DNA of 8,031 nt, taken from positions 1-8,031 of the forward strand of contig JAIRTD010000007.1 of assembly GCA_031255115.1 (NCBI GenBank), read 5' to 3'. Below, piece by piece: positions 1 to 6,894 of this stretch; the first letter of the stretch is position 1; each line of letters opens with the position of its first letter. The notes under the pieces are model-generated. The model searched no databases, was not told the origin of the DNA, and saw only the letters and a list, made by a program, of their open reading frames with translations. Both the position numbers and the translations under genes were made by a program. Source of the DNA: Spirochaetaceae bacterium (GTDB taxonomy: Bacteria; Spirochaetota; Spirochaetia; Treponematales; Breznakiellaceae).

Positions 1-6
1 AAAAAC

Positions 7-1698
7 ATGCGTAAAGCGATACAAAGACTGGCGCTGTTCGGAATAGTACTACTCCTGTGTTTCTGCACCAGGGAGCGGGTTTCTGATCCTGAAACCGCCG
101 TGGAAGCAGCGCAGACGGAAACCCCCGCCTCCAACCCCGAAGCGTATTACCGGATACCCATCAAATACCCCCGAATACCAAACGCTATAACGATGATGGA
201 GTATCCCGAATACCGCTCGTTTATCTATAGATATGAGCGCATGCGGGACGAACAGCTAGACCTGCTGGAAGCAAACATGGCGCAGTATGGGCTCCAGGTG
301 GACAAGGCAAACAGCCAGTCTCTTAACCGCGCCGGGTATGCCTTATACGAGAAGAAGGACTACGCCGGAGCGGTGAGGTTTTTCCGTGAAGCGGCGTATG
401 TGGATCCGTCCAACGTGTATGCGCATTACAACCTGGCTTGTAGTTTGAGCCTCATTCGGGACAGCATCTGGGCGGATCCGGAGAATAATATGGATTATCA
501 TCATCCCTTTCATAACGATTACTATGTGGAGCAATACGCGATATATGAATCAACCGAAGGCTATTTTGAGACTTTTGATAATGATGAAATTTGCCGTAAC
601 GAGATATTCGACCACCTGACCCTGACATTGTTACAGAATAAAGAATATATTGAAAAAGCATCACATGATCAGGATCTTGCGGGAGTACAGCAGTTTGTAC
701 GGTTCAAGCGCTTGATGGATAATATTAAAACCGGGGCTGGAACCGAAATATACGGAATATGGTATGAGCCCGAGAATCAGATGAAAGCAAGTTATTTTAT
801 GCTTGACGGACGCATGATGCAGATACGGCCCGACAACAGGCCGAAAACGGCAAAGTTTTTTGATTTTTATCAATCAGAATATAGAAACAATGAATACAAA
901 GAATATACTTACATTGAGCAAACAACAGGATACGAACCATTTGATTCTCTTGTCGCTATTGGATTAACAATGCAATGGGAATATAAAAACAGCCAATTGA
1001 CATTATATATCCAGCGAAGTAATGAAGATAATTATAAACTCGGTGTACCACAGGCGTCAAGTCCGGACAAGGATTACAAATATTTTGTTTGTACTATCGC
1101 TGTAGATGATCCAGATTTTCGTACTCTGTTTCTAAATGGAAATATCAGGCTTATCAACCTGAAATACGAACCATACCGTTATATTTTAACCGGGAATGAG
1201 GAAGGTGTTAAGGCATACATAGCAGGCCATAGTTCATATGATGCAACGACAATATCCGTACTTGCCCTTATCGCAGGTAACGCCGACCTGCTTGACTGGC
1301 TCTTGAAGAACGCAAAAGTTTCTCTTGATGAACTGTTGTTACGTTCCTGTATGTTTGATCCTTCGCTCTTTTATAAACTGGAACAGGGGGCGCATGGTTT
1401 TCAGTTTGACGATTTTCTGGGAAGGAGGGGGCTTGATATATTCCGGTACGCCGCCGCATCGGGCAATGCGAGTTTTTTTAAAATCCTTTATAATAAATAT
1501 TATGAAACCGTAGTTGCCGGAATAAGCAGGGAAGATATCAACGACTTTAGAAGACACCTATTTGACTGGGTAAGAGCGACATCATATCAAGAGATGTTCG
1601 ATATTGCAATTAAAATATCAGAGGGCGTTGGTTTTTACCAACAGATATTTACGCCTCGGCGAAATGTAATTCTCCCAGCGGAATATCAACGGATTTAA
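7..1698 (+). CDS. Putative exported or lipid-anchored protein with TPR-like and ankyrin-like segments, function unknown
   Basis: I do not recognise this 563-residue protein as a named family. The N-terminus (residues 1-20) has basic residues, a hydrophobic stretch and LLLCFC, so it is a signal peptide or lipoprotein signal. Lipidation at Cys18 or Cys20 is possible, but the residue before either cysteine is large (Leu or Phe), which fits a standard lipobox poorly. Residues 107-140 read as a TPR hairpin (GYALYEKKDYAGAVRFF, then AAYVDPSNVYAHYNLA). Residues about 248-390 are aromatic-rich and look beta-stranded, starting with GIWYEP. Residues 416-437 (LALIAGNADLLDWLL) and 477-500 (FRYAAASGNASFFKILY) resemble ankyrin repeat helices. 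These suggest a cell-envelope protein-protein interaction role, which is inference. Only six bases precede the ATG, so neither a ribosome binding site nor an upstream start can be judged. The middle is much more AT-rich than the neighbours, and the last 16 codons overlap the convergent RNase gene. Confidence 0.7.
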   Translation: MRKAIQRLALFGIVLLLCFCTRERVSDPETAVEAAQTETPASNPEAYYRIPIKYPRIPNAITMMEYPEYRSFIYRYERMRDEQLDLLEANMAQYGLQVDKANSQSLNRAGYALYEKKDYAGAVRFFREAAYVDPSNVYAHYNLACSLSLIRDSIWADPENNMDYHHPFHNDYYVEQYAIYESTEGYFETFDNDEICRNEIFDHLTLTLLQNKEYIEKASHDQDLAGVQQFVRFKRLMDNIKTGAGTEIYGIWYEPENQMKASYFMLDGRMMQIRPDNRPKTAKFFDFYQSEYRNNEYKEYTYIEQTTGYEPFDSLVAIGLTMQWEYKNSQLTLYIQRSNEDNYKLGVPQASSPDKDYKYFVCTIAVDDPDFRTLFLNGNIRLINLKYEPYRYILTGNEEGVKAYIAGHSSYDATTISVLALIAGNADLLDWLLKNAKVSLDELLLRSCMFDPSLFYKLEQGAHGFQFDDFLGRRGLDIFRYAAASGNASFFKILYNKYYETVVAGISREDINDFRRHLFDWVRATSYQEMFDIAIKISEGVGFYQQIFTPRRNVILPAEYQRI

Positions 1699-3619
1699 GG
1701 ACCACCCGGACTGTGTCATTGGGTTTAAAGTCGCCGCGGAGGGAAACCTGGGTTTCCCAGCCGAGGAGGGGCAGGACTACGGCCCAGCGCTCGCCTTTTT
1801 TTTCAAGGAGTACGGCGTCCCAGGCCGAGCCCTTTTTGTCCGCCATATAGACCGCGGTCCAGTGGGCGCGGGAAGCCCGCTCGGCATGATTGACCGCCTG
1901 GGCCGCGGCTTCTCCTGTTGCAAGGCGCATGAGGATTTCATCCTCAGAGAGCGTCTCCCTTCCCGCAAGAAAGGAACGTATCTGCTGATGGGCAAGCAGG
2001 TCCGTATAACGCCTCAGGGGGCTGGTAACCTGGGTATAACATTCAAGGCCCAGCCCTCCATGCAAGCCGGGCTTTGCCGAAAGAAGGCGGGGCCGCATGC
2101 AGCGGCGGAGTTGATAGGAACCGGCCATGCCGGGAAGGGGGTTTCGGGGCAGGTCCCCTGTTTCCTGGGAAACAAAGGGAAAGGGAAGCCGTTTGTGTAT
2201 GGCCCACCTGGCCGAGGCTTCTCCGGCAAGGAGCATACATTCCCGCACCATATCAGCAGAGCGCGAAGACGCCACGGGGCTGACGCTGACCTGTCCCCCG
2301 GCGCTTTCTTCTTTGGGGAGCGTTACGCTGATATGAACTTCGGGCAGCTCTATGATTGCCGCCCCGGCGTTGACACGGCGCCTGAAGCCGCGCAGGGCAA
2401 GGGCTTCGATGGCCCTGAGCGCCGCGCCCTGATCCGGGATGACGGCGTCATTATGCGCTACTCCGCGGCCTGAAACGTCAGCCGGAGCGGTATTATGCGT
2501 TACGGCCTGGTCCGCCGCTTCGAGCAGGGCGTCTGACTGCCCGTAGCTCAGGCGCGTAACCCTGACCAGCGAAGGAAAAATATCGGTTCCGGTAATGGCG
2601 CCGTCCTGGTCAAAGTTCAGTTTGAAGCTGAGGGCCGGAGAGACTTCCGCAAGGCCCAGGGCATAGAGGGGGAGGTCTTCTTCGGCGAGCATGCGCCTGC
2701 TTCCCTCAGGAAGGTAGAGGGTAGCGCCCCTGCCCTGGGCTTCATTATCCGCGGGGCTTCCGGAAAGAATTGCCGAAGCGGGGTCCGCCACATGAACATA
2801 CAGAACCGCCTCCCCGGTTTCAGGCAAAACTTCAACAGAAAGCGCGTCATCAGGATCATTACTCCATTCGTTGTCAATGGCGTAAGCCGCAAGATGCCGT
2901 AAATCCCGCCGCGCTTCCTCTGGAGGGGGACCGGCGCGCAAAACAGCGGAAGAAAGTTCAATGCCAAAACGGGGCGGATGGGGATTTACATACGGAGACC
3001 AGACGCCGAGACTGAGGAGCATTCTGTGGGCTTCCTGGGCCGTTTCGCTTTTCCCCAAATCCCGCAAGGTGCGGCTCTTTTCGCTTCTGCCATAGGAGAG
3101 CGCTGCGAGGTCCTGTAGAAAACGGCCGTCCCCTGGTTCAAGCTTTCTTTCCTTCGCCCGTTTAAGAAAGGTCTCCCGCTCAACGCCTTCCTTTTCTTTT
3201 TCGGCCCGCTTTTCTTTGTCGCGGGCAATATCCTCAGGCCGCCGGGCCAGCAGGGCCGTAAGGGTCCCGGTAAAGTAAAGGCCGTCTTTAAGAACCCCGT
3301 AGGCGGCCCAGGCGCTTTGTGGGCTGTATTCACCATAGATGAGTTCGGCCAGCTCTTTAAGCGTTACGCCGCTTTCGGTTTCATGGCTTTCCGCCTCGAG
3401 CAGTTCCCAGGTTCCCCGGAGATCGCCGCTCAGGGCCGACGCCTGGGCGTCAAGTTCCTCAAGGCCCATGTTTACCGGACCGCCGTGGATAAGTTCAATA
3501 TCCTTTTCGCGGACCTTGAGCGTCTGGCCGCCTGAAAGTTCTATAAGTATCTTGTCGTCACTGGCGCGTACCAGCGCGGGACGGCCCTTGTATGCCGCAA
3601 GGCTTTTTTCACAAAACAT
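1649..3619 (-). CDS. RNase II/RNB-family 3'-5' exoribonuclease
   Basis: This 656-residue protein is a processive, metal-dependent 3'-5' RNA exonuclease by family, acting in the cytoplasm in RNA turnover or maturation. The RNB core runs from about residue 240 to 575. The four acidic metal ligands of RNase II are present with exact spacing in AIDNEWSNDPDDAL (Asp249, Asp255, Asp257, Asp258). The second signature, TSPLRRYTD, lies at 532-540, and the intermediate RSADMVRECMLLAGEA segment at 453-468. Residues 597-656 fit a C-terminal S1-like RNA-binding domain. The first 240 residues show no clear paired cold-shock domains. They look like a small beta domain (about 10-45), a helical, possibly winged-helix part (86-118) and a charged linker (129-162), as in the short cyanobacterial/Deinococcus-type RNase II enzymes rather than E. 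coli RNase R. The ATG at 3617-3619 has only a weak GGTAGAG-like site before it. The gene diverges from lysC. I withhold a symbol because rnb and vacB/rnr cannot be separated safely. Confidence 0.92.
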   Translation of the reverse strand: MFCEKSLAAYKGRPALVRASDDKILIELSGGQTLKVREKDIELIHGGPVNMGLEELDAQASALSGDLRGTWELLEAESHETESGVTLKELAELIYGEYSPQSAWAAYGVLKDGLYFTGTLTALLARRPEDIARDKEKRAEKEKEGVERETFLKRAKERKLEPGDGRFLQDLAALSYGRSEKSRTLRDLGKSETAQEAHRMLLSLGVWSPYVNPHPPRFGIELSSAVLRAGPPPEEARRDLRHLAAYAIDNEWSNDPDDALSVEVLPETGEAVLYVHVADPASAILSGSPADNEAQGRGATLYLPEGSRRMLAEEDLPLYALGLAEVSPALSFKLNFDQDGAITGTDIFPSLVRVTRLSYGQSDALLEAADQAVTHNTAPADVSGRGVAHNDAVIPDQGAALRAIEALALRGFRRRVNAGAAIIELPEVHISVTLPKEESAGGQVSVSPVASSRSADMVRECMLLAGEASARWAIHKRLPFPFVSQETGDLPRNPLPGMAGSYQLRRCMRPRLLSAKPGLHGGLGLECYTQVTSPLRRYTDLLAHQQIRSFLAGRETLSEDEILMRLATGEAAAQAVNHAERASRAHWTAVYMADKKGSAWDAVLLEKKGERWAVVLPLLGWETQVSLRGDFKPNDTVRVVLKSVDIPLGELHFAEA

Positions 3620-3665
3620 CGAACAACTCTACCACAAAGTAAAATAATTTGATACGTTGAATCGT
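3620..3665. promoter_or_regulatory. Compact divergent intergenic region between the RNase gene and lysC
   Basis: This AT-rich gap of about 46 bp must serve the starts of two divergent genes. It contains TAAAAT at 3640-3645, usable as a -10 box for lysC, and a small palindrome AAATAATTT (3642-3650). I see no good -35 box at 16-18 bp spacing and no strong ribosome binding site for either gene. If the -10 is real, the lysC transcript would start close to its initiation codon and be nearly leaderless. The location is certain, but the promoter assignment is weak. Confidence 0.3.
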
Positions 3666-5021
3666 ATGCTGGTAATGAAATTCGGAGGCAGTTCGGTGGC
3701 CGACGCGGAAAGAATACGCACAGTCACCGGCATTGTTAAGGCTCAACTACAAAGAAAGCCGGTTCTGGTGCTTTCGGCCATGGGGGATACAACCGATCAT
3801 CTGCTTGAGGCCGCCGGGGAAGCCCTGTCCGGGAAAAAAGTTTCGGTGCAAAAGATACAGGACCTTCATGCTAAAACCATACAGGACCTGGAACTCAAGG
3901 CTTCGGTACAGGCTGAGATAACGCCGCTTTTAAAGGAACTGGAAAGTCTCCTTGAAGGAATTTCCCTTATAAGGGAACTTACCGGAAGAACCAAGGATTA
4001 CCTCGTATCCTTTGGCGAAAGGCTTTCGGTACGCATAGTCGCGGCGTATTTCAGGGCCCGCAGGATAAAGGCCCAGGCAGTGGACGCCTGGGACGCGGGC
4101 TTTGTCTCTGATTCAAACTTTACCCAGGCGGAACTGCTCAAGGAAAGCTGGGATCTTATTCCCCAGGCCCTGCTTCCCCTGCTTGACGAAGGCGTCCTGC
4201 CTGTGGTTACCGGCTTTATCGCCAGGGACCGGAACGGCAGCATCACCACCCTGGGAAGAGGCGGCTCCGATCTTTCGGCCACCATCATAGCCGCGTCCTG
4301 CGGGGCCGAAGAAGCCCAGGTTTGGAAGGACGTAGACGGCATACTGAGCGCCGACCCCCGCATTGTAAAAAAGGCCAGGCCTGTCGAAATCGTAAGTTAC
4401 GAAGAAGCCGCCGAGCTTGCCTATTTCGGCGCCCAGGTACTCCACCCCTGGGCCATGCAGCCCTGCCAAAAAACCGGAACGCCGGTCCTGGTAAAGAACA
4501 CCTTTAACCCCTCGGCGCCGGGAACCAGGGTAGTCGCCGCGTTGAACAAAAAAACCAGCCCGGTCAGGCTTATCACCTCAAAGAAAAACGTAACCCTGGT
4601 AGACATAGTTTCTACCCGCATGCTCGGCCAGTACGGTTTTCTCGAAGAAGTGTTCGCGGCCTTTGCCCGCCACGCCATTTCGGTTGACATGGTAGCAACC
4701 AGCGAAGTTTCCGTCTCGCTGACCCTGGACGCGGCCCATGACCTTGACGGCCTTAAAAAAGACCTGGGCCAAATCGCCGCCGTAGAAATCAAAACAGGCA
4801 AGGCCATTGTAACCATCATAGGCGACGTGCGCCGCTCGTCGGAAATACTGTCCAGGACCTTTAGAACCTGCGAACTCCTCGGCGTTACCGTGCAGATGGT
4901 ATCCCAGGGGGCAAGCAAGGTGAATATCAGCTTCATCGTTGACAACACCGAAGCCGCCGAACTGGTCAGGGCCCTTCACGCTGATTTTTTTGACCCGTCT
5001 TTGGGAAGAGGAACCTCATAA
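3666..5021 (+). CDS. lysC: Monofunctional aspartate kinase, aspartokinase III-like, with ACT domains
   Basis: Aspartate kinase makes L-4-aspartyl phosphate from aspartate and ATP, the committed step to lysine, diaminopimelate, threonine and methionine. Numbered from the ATG at 3666 the protein has 451 residues, close to the 449 of E. coli LysC. The kinase domain has KFGGSSV (5-11), SFGERLS (115-121), TTLGRGGSDLSA (195-206), VWKDVDGI (219-226) and FGAQVLHP (254-261). Two ACT domains follow from about residue 305. The first contains GFLEEVF and ISVDMVATSEVSVSLTLD, very close to the lysine-binding segment of E. coli aspartokinase III, so lysine feedback is predicted. An in-frame TTG at 3657 would add three residues and an ATG at 3675 would remove three. 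I prefer 3666 because it gives the usual MLVMKFGG beginning, though no start has a clear ribosome binding site. Its stop overlaps the dapB start, so it leads a lysC-dapB-dapA operon. Confidence 0.95.
   Translation: MLVMKFGGSSVADAERIRTVTGIVKAQLQRKPVLVLSAMGDTTDHLLEAAGEALSGKKVSVQKIQDLHAKTIQDLELKASVQAEITPLLKELESLLEGISLIRELTGRTKDYLVSFGERLSVRIVAAYFRARRIKAQAVDAWDAGFVSDSNFTQAELLKESWDLIPQALLPLLDEGVLPVVTGFIARDRNGSITTLGRGGSDLSATIIAASCGAEEAQVWKDVDGILSADPRIVKKARPVEIVSYEEAAELAYFGAQVLHPWAMQPCQKTGTPVLVKNTFNPSAPGTRVVAALNKKTSPVRLITSKKNVTLVDIVSTRMLGQYGFLEEVFAAFARHAISVDMVATSEVSVSLTLDAAHDLDGLKKDLGQIAAVEIKTGKAIVTIIGDVRRSSEILSRTFRTCELLGVTVQMVSQGASKVNISFIVDNTEAAELVRALHADFFDPSLGRGTS
5008..5012 (+). promoter_or_regulatory. 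Ribosome binding site of dapB inside the lysC 3' end
   Basis: GAGGA lies eight bases before the dapB ATG at 5021, within the last codons of lysC. With the TAATG stop/start overlap at 5019-5023, this supports translational coupling of dapB to lysC and fixes the dapB start. Confidence 0.7.
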
Positions 5022-5812
5022 TGAATATTGCCATTATCGGTTTTGGAAAAATGGGCAAAACCCTCGAAAAATTCGCCCTGGAAAAAGGCCACCACATTGC
5101 CGCCATTGTCGATCCCTTTATTGGCCCGGACGTATCAGGCGCAAAGGCAAGCCTCTCCGGCGCGCCCCTTGCGCAAGACATAGCCGGGGCGGCGGCCCTC
5201 GATAAAGCCGATGTCGCCCTTGAGTTTACCCGGCCGGACACGGCGCTTGCCAATATCAAGGCCCTGGCAAAACGGAAAATTCCCGTTGTAACAGGAACCA
5301 CCGGCTGGCTCGACAAACTTGACGAAGCCCAGGCGGCAGTACACCAGGCGGGCTCCTCCCTGGTCTGGGCGTCAAATTATTCCCTGGGAGTCAAGCTCCT
5401 CTCCCTCATCGCTTCCTACGCGGCGGAACTTTTCAACAAGTTTCCTGAGTACGATCTTGGCGGCTACGAAATCCACCATAACCAAAAAGCCGACAGCCCG
5501 TCGGGAACCGCCAAAACCCTGGCCGCCCTGCTCCTGGAAAAATTCACCAGAAAAAAAAGCGTTGTCTGGGATACCCTTAACCGGAAAGCCCTGCCCACCG
5601 AACTTCATTTTCCAAGCCTTCGTATAGGCTCGGTTCCGGGAACCCACGGAGTGATTTTTGATTCGGAAGATGACAGCGTAGAAATCCTCCACAAGGCCCG
5701 GAACCGGGACAGCCTTGCGCGTGGCGCTCTCAGGGCCGCCGAATGGCTCACCGAAAAAAAGCGGAAAGGAGTCTTCACCATTGAGGACATTCTCTCTGAT
5801 ATAATACAGTAG
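5021..5812 (+). CDS. dapB: 4-hydroxy-tetrahydrodipicolinate reductase
   Basis: DapB reduces the DapA product with NAD(P)H to tetrahydrodipicolinate, in the cytoplasm. The 263-residue length is normal. The N-terminal Rossmann fold starts with IAIIGFGKMGK (3-13), giving a GXGXXG nucleotide loop, and the second strand ends IVDP (29-32). VTGTTGW is at 90-96. The substrate and catalytic signature EIHHNQKADSPSGTAKTL lies at 150-167 and carries the two family histidines (152, 153), the catalytic lysine (156) and the SGTA loop. GTHGVIFDSEDDSVEILHKA (207-226) and the C-terminal Rossmann-return helices (ARGALRAAEWL) complete the fold. The GFGKMG form differs from the GxxGRMG loop of E. coli and recalls Bacteroidetes-type DapB. 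The cofactor preference (NADH or NADPH) is not decidable by eye. The ATG overlaps the lysC stop by one base, and dapA follows after 8 bp. Confidence 0.96.
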   Translation: MNIAIIGFGKMGKTLEKFALEKGHHIAAIVDPFIGPDVSGAKASLSGAPLAQDIAGAAALDKADVALEFTRPDTALANIKALAKRKIPVVTGTTGWLDKLDEAQAAVHQAGSSLVWASNYSLGVKLLSLIASYAAELFNKFPEYDLGGYEIHHNQKADSPSGTAKTLAALLLEKFTRKKSVVWDTLNRKALPTELHFPSLRIGSVPGTHGVIFDSEDDSVEILHKARNRDSLARGALRAAEWLTEKKRKGVFTIEDILSDIIQ

Positions 5813-5815
5813 GAG
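5811..5815 (+). promoter_or_regulatory. Ribosome binding site of dapA
   Basis: AGGAG overlaps the TAG stop of dapB (5810-5812) and sits five bases before the dapA ATG at 5821. It is the strongest site in the operon and fixes the dapA start. Confidence 0.8.
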
Positions 5816-5820
5816 TAAGT

Positions 5821-6726
5821 ATGAAGGAACTGCGGGGCGCGTTTACCGCGCTTATCACCCCCATGAAGGAATCAGGCGCCGTTGACTATGACGGCTGGAG
5901 AAGGCTCATCAATTTTCAAATTGAAGAAGGCATAGACGGCCTTGTTCCCCTGGGAACCACCGGCGAAACGCCCACCCTTGATGAAGCCGAAGAAGAAGAA
6001 CTTTTAAAAATCGCCGTAGAAGAAGTCAGAGGCCGCGTCCCGATCATTGCCGGGGCAGGCTCCAATTCAACAAAACACATGGTCCTCTACGTTAAACGGG
6101 CCAGGGACCTGGGCGCCGACGCCGCACTGGTGGTAACGCCCTATTACAATAAACCCAATGACTCAGGACTGCTCCGCCATTTTGAAGAAGCGGCCTCAGT
6201 TGGTATTCCCATTGTGGTCTACAATATCGCGGGCCGCACCGGAAGAAATATCCCCCCGGCCCTGATGGAAAAAATTTCCCGTATTCCCGGAATCGCCGGT
6301 ATAAAGGAAGCGTCCGGGGACATAAACCAGATGGGCGACATGATAGCCTCTGTCGCGGAACCCCGGCGGGCCGAGGGCAGACCCTTTTATATACTTTCAG
6401 GGGACGACTCCTTTACCCTGCCCCTCTCAAGCATGGGCGGCGACGGCGTCATCTCGGTCATCTCCAACCTGGTTCCCGCCAAAGTCGCGGCCCTGACCAG
6501 GGCGGCGCTCTCAGGCGACATGGCCGCGGCAAGGAAACTCCACTACGAACTGCTGCCCCTTGCCAAAACAGCGTTTATCGAAACCAACCCTGTCCCCATC
6601 AAAGCCGCCATGACCTGGGCGGGCCTCCCCGGCGGACCGGCCAGACTCCCCCTCGGCCCCCTTCAAAACGAAAACGCCAAAGCCCTCAAAACCGTAATAG
6701 CCGCACTGGGGCTCAAAACCGGGTAA
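5821..6726 (+). CDS. dapA: 4-hydroxy-tetrahydrodipicolinate synthase
   Basis: DapA condenses pyruvate with aspartate semialdehyde through a Schiff base, the first step specific to lysine/diaminopimelate. The 301 residues form a single TIM barrel of normal length. Visible signatures are PLGTTGETPTLDE (43-55, with the substrate threonines 46-47), VTPYYNKP (105-112), YNIAGRTG (134-141, with proton-relay Tyr134 and substrate-binding Arg139), GIKEASGD (160-167, with Schiff-base Lys162) and ILSGDDS (191-197). YNIAGRTG has Ala where many family members have Pro. The lysine-contact residues of E. coli DapA are largely replaced (Ser48 to Thr, Ala49 to Pro, His53 and His56 to Glu, Glu84 to His by motif alignment). 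This suggests a lysine-insensitive enzyme, an inference. N-acetylneuraminate lyase-like members share the fold, but GTTGE, YYNKP and the neighbours make synthase much more likely. The gene ends the tightly spaced operon. The next gene starts 195 bp later. Confidence 0.95.
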   Translation: MKELRGAFTALITPMKESGAVDYDGWRRLINFQIEEGIDGLVPLGTTGETPTLDEAEEEELLKIAVEEVRGRVPIIAGAGSNSTKHMVLYVKRARDLGADAALVVTPYYNKPNDSGLLRHFEEAASVGIPIVVYNIAGRTGRNIPPALMEKISRIPGIAGIKEASGDINQMGDMIASVAEPRRAEGRPFYILSGDDSFTLPLSSMGGDGVISVISNLVPAKVAALTRAALSGDMAAARKLHYELLPLAKTAFIETNPVPIKAAMTWAGLPGGPARLPLGPLQNENAKALKTVIAALGLKTG

Positions 6727-6740
6727 AAAAACCTTCCCCA

Positions 6741-6795
6741 GAACTTTATGTCGACAAAAATACGTCCAAACCCTATTTTTCTTGACATAAAGTTC
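6741..6795. repeat. Long imperfect inverted repeat (stem-loop) between dapA and asd
   Basis: The left arm (6741-6762) and right arm (6774-6795) are 22 bases each and separated by 11 bases. The outer 12 bp (GAACTTTATGTC against GACATAAAGTTC) pair perfectly. Next come one G-U pair, one A-T pair, one C-C mismatch and seven more A-T pairs. It starts 14 bases after the dapA stop, so it may end or stabilise the lysC-dapB-dapA transcript. No T-run follows on the + strand, so it is not a classical intrinsic terminator. It could also be a small dispersed palindromic repeat or an operator. The structure is directly visible. The role is open. Confidence 0.85.
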
Positions 6796-6812
6796 AAGTT
6801 GACGGATATACG
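6782..6812 (+). promoter_or_regulatory. Weak candidate promoter inside the inverted repeat
   Basis: A perfect -35 consensus TTGACA (6782-6787) lies in the right arm of the inverted repeat. Possible -10 hexamers are GATATA at 6805-6810 (17-bp spacer) and TATACG at 6807-6812 (19-bp spacer). Neither is strong, so this is only a candidate for asd transcription. It would give an asd leader of roughly 100 bases. Confidence 0.3.
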
Positions 6813-6845
6813 CGCATCCCGCTTTAAGAGGCCCAGAGCAATCTA

Positions 6846-6874
6846 TTGCTATAGCTTTCAAGGTAGGGTATCTT
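6846..6874 (+). promoter_or_regulatory. Candidate asd promoter
   Basis: TTGCTA (6846-6851) and TATCTT (6869-6874) each match four of six sigma-70 consensus positions and are separated by exactly 17 bp. Transcription would start around 6881, about 40 bases before the asd ATG. Such matches are common by chance, so confidence is modest. Confidence 0.35.
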
Positions 6875-6894
6875 GATATTCTGGCAGTTTTGCG

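Noticed and set aside
1862..2473. 203-codon open frame on the + strand inside the RNase gene
   Set aside because: It lies wholly antisense to the conserved RNB core, has no family motifs or ribosome binding site, and is explained by the high G+C of the real gene.
4421..4979. Antisense open frames of 133 and 175 codons within lysC
   Set aside because: Both are opposite the conserved ACT domains and have no motif, start signal or composition of their own.
6741..6795. Classical Rho-independent terminator
   Set aside because: The stem is long and AT-rich in its upper half, and is followed by AAGTTGACGG on the + strand. On the - strand T residues appear only after an 8-base gap of mixed sequence.
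6748..6876. 42-codon + strand frame in the dapA-asd gap, rich in basic residues with four lysine codons, considered as a leader peptide
   Set aside because: Its ATG is inside the left arm of the inverted repeat, no ribosome binding site precedes it, the lysine codons are scattered rather than clustered, and no terminator/antiterminator pair follows.
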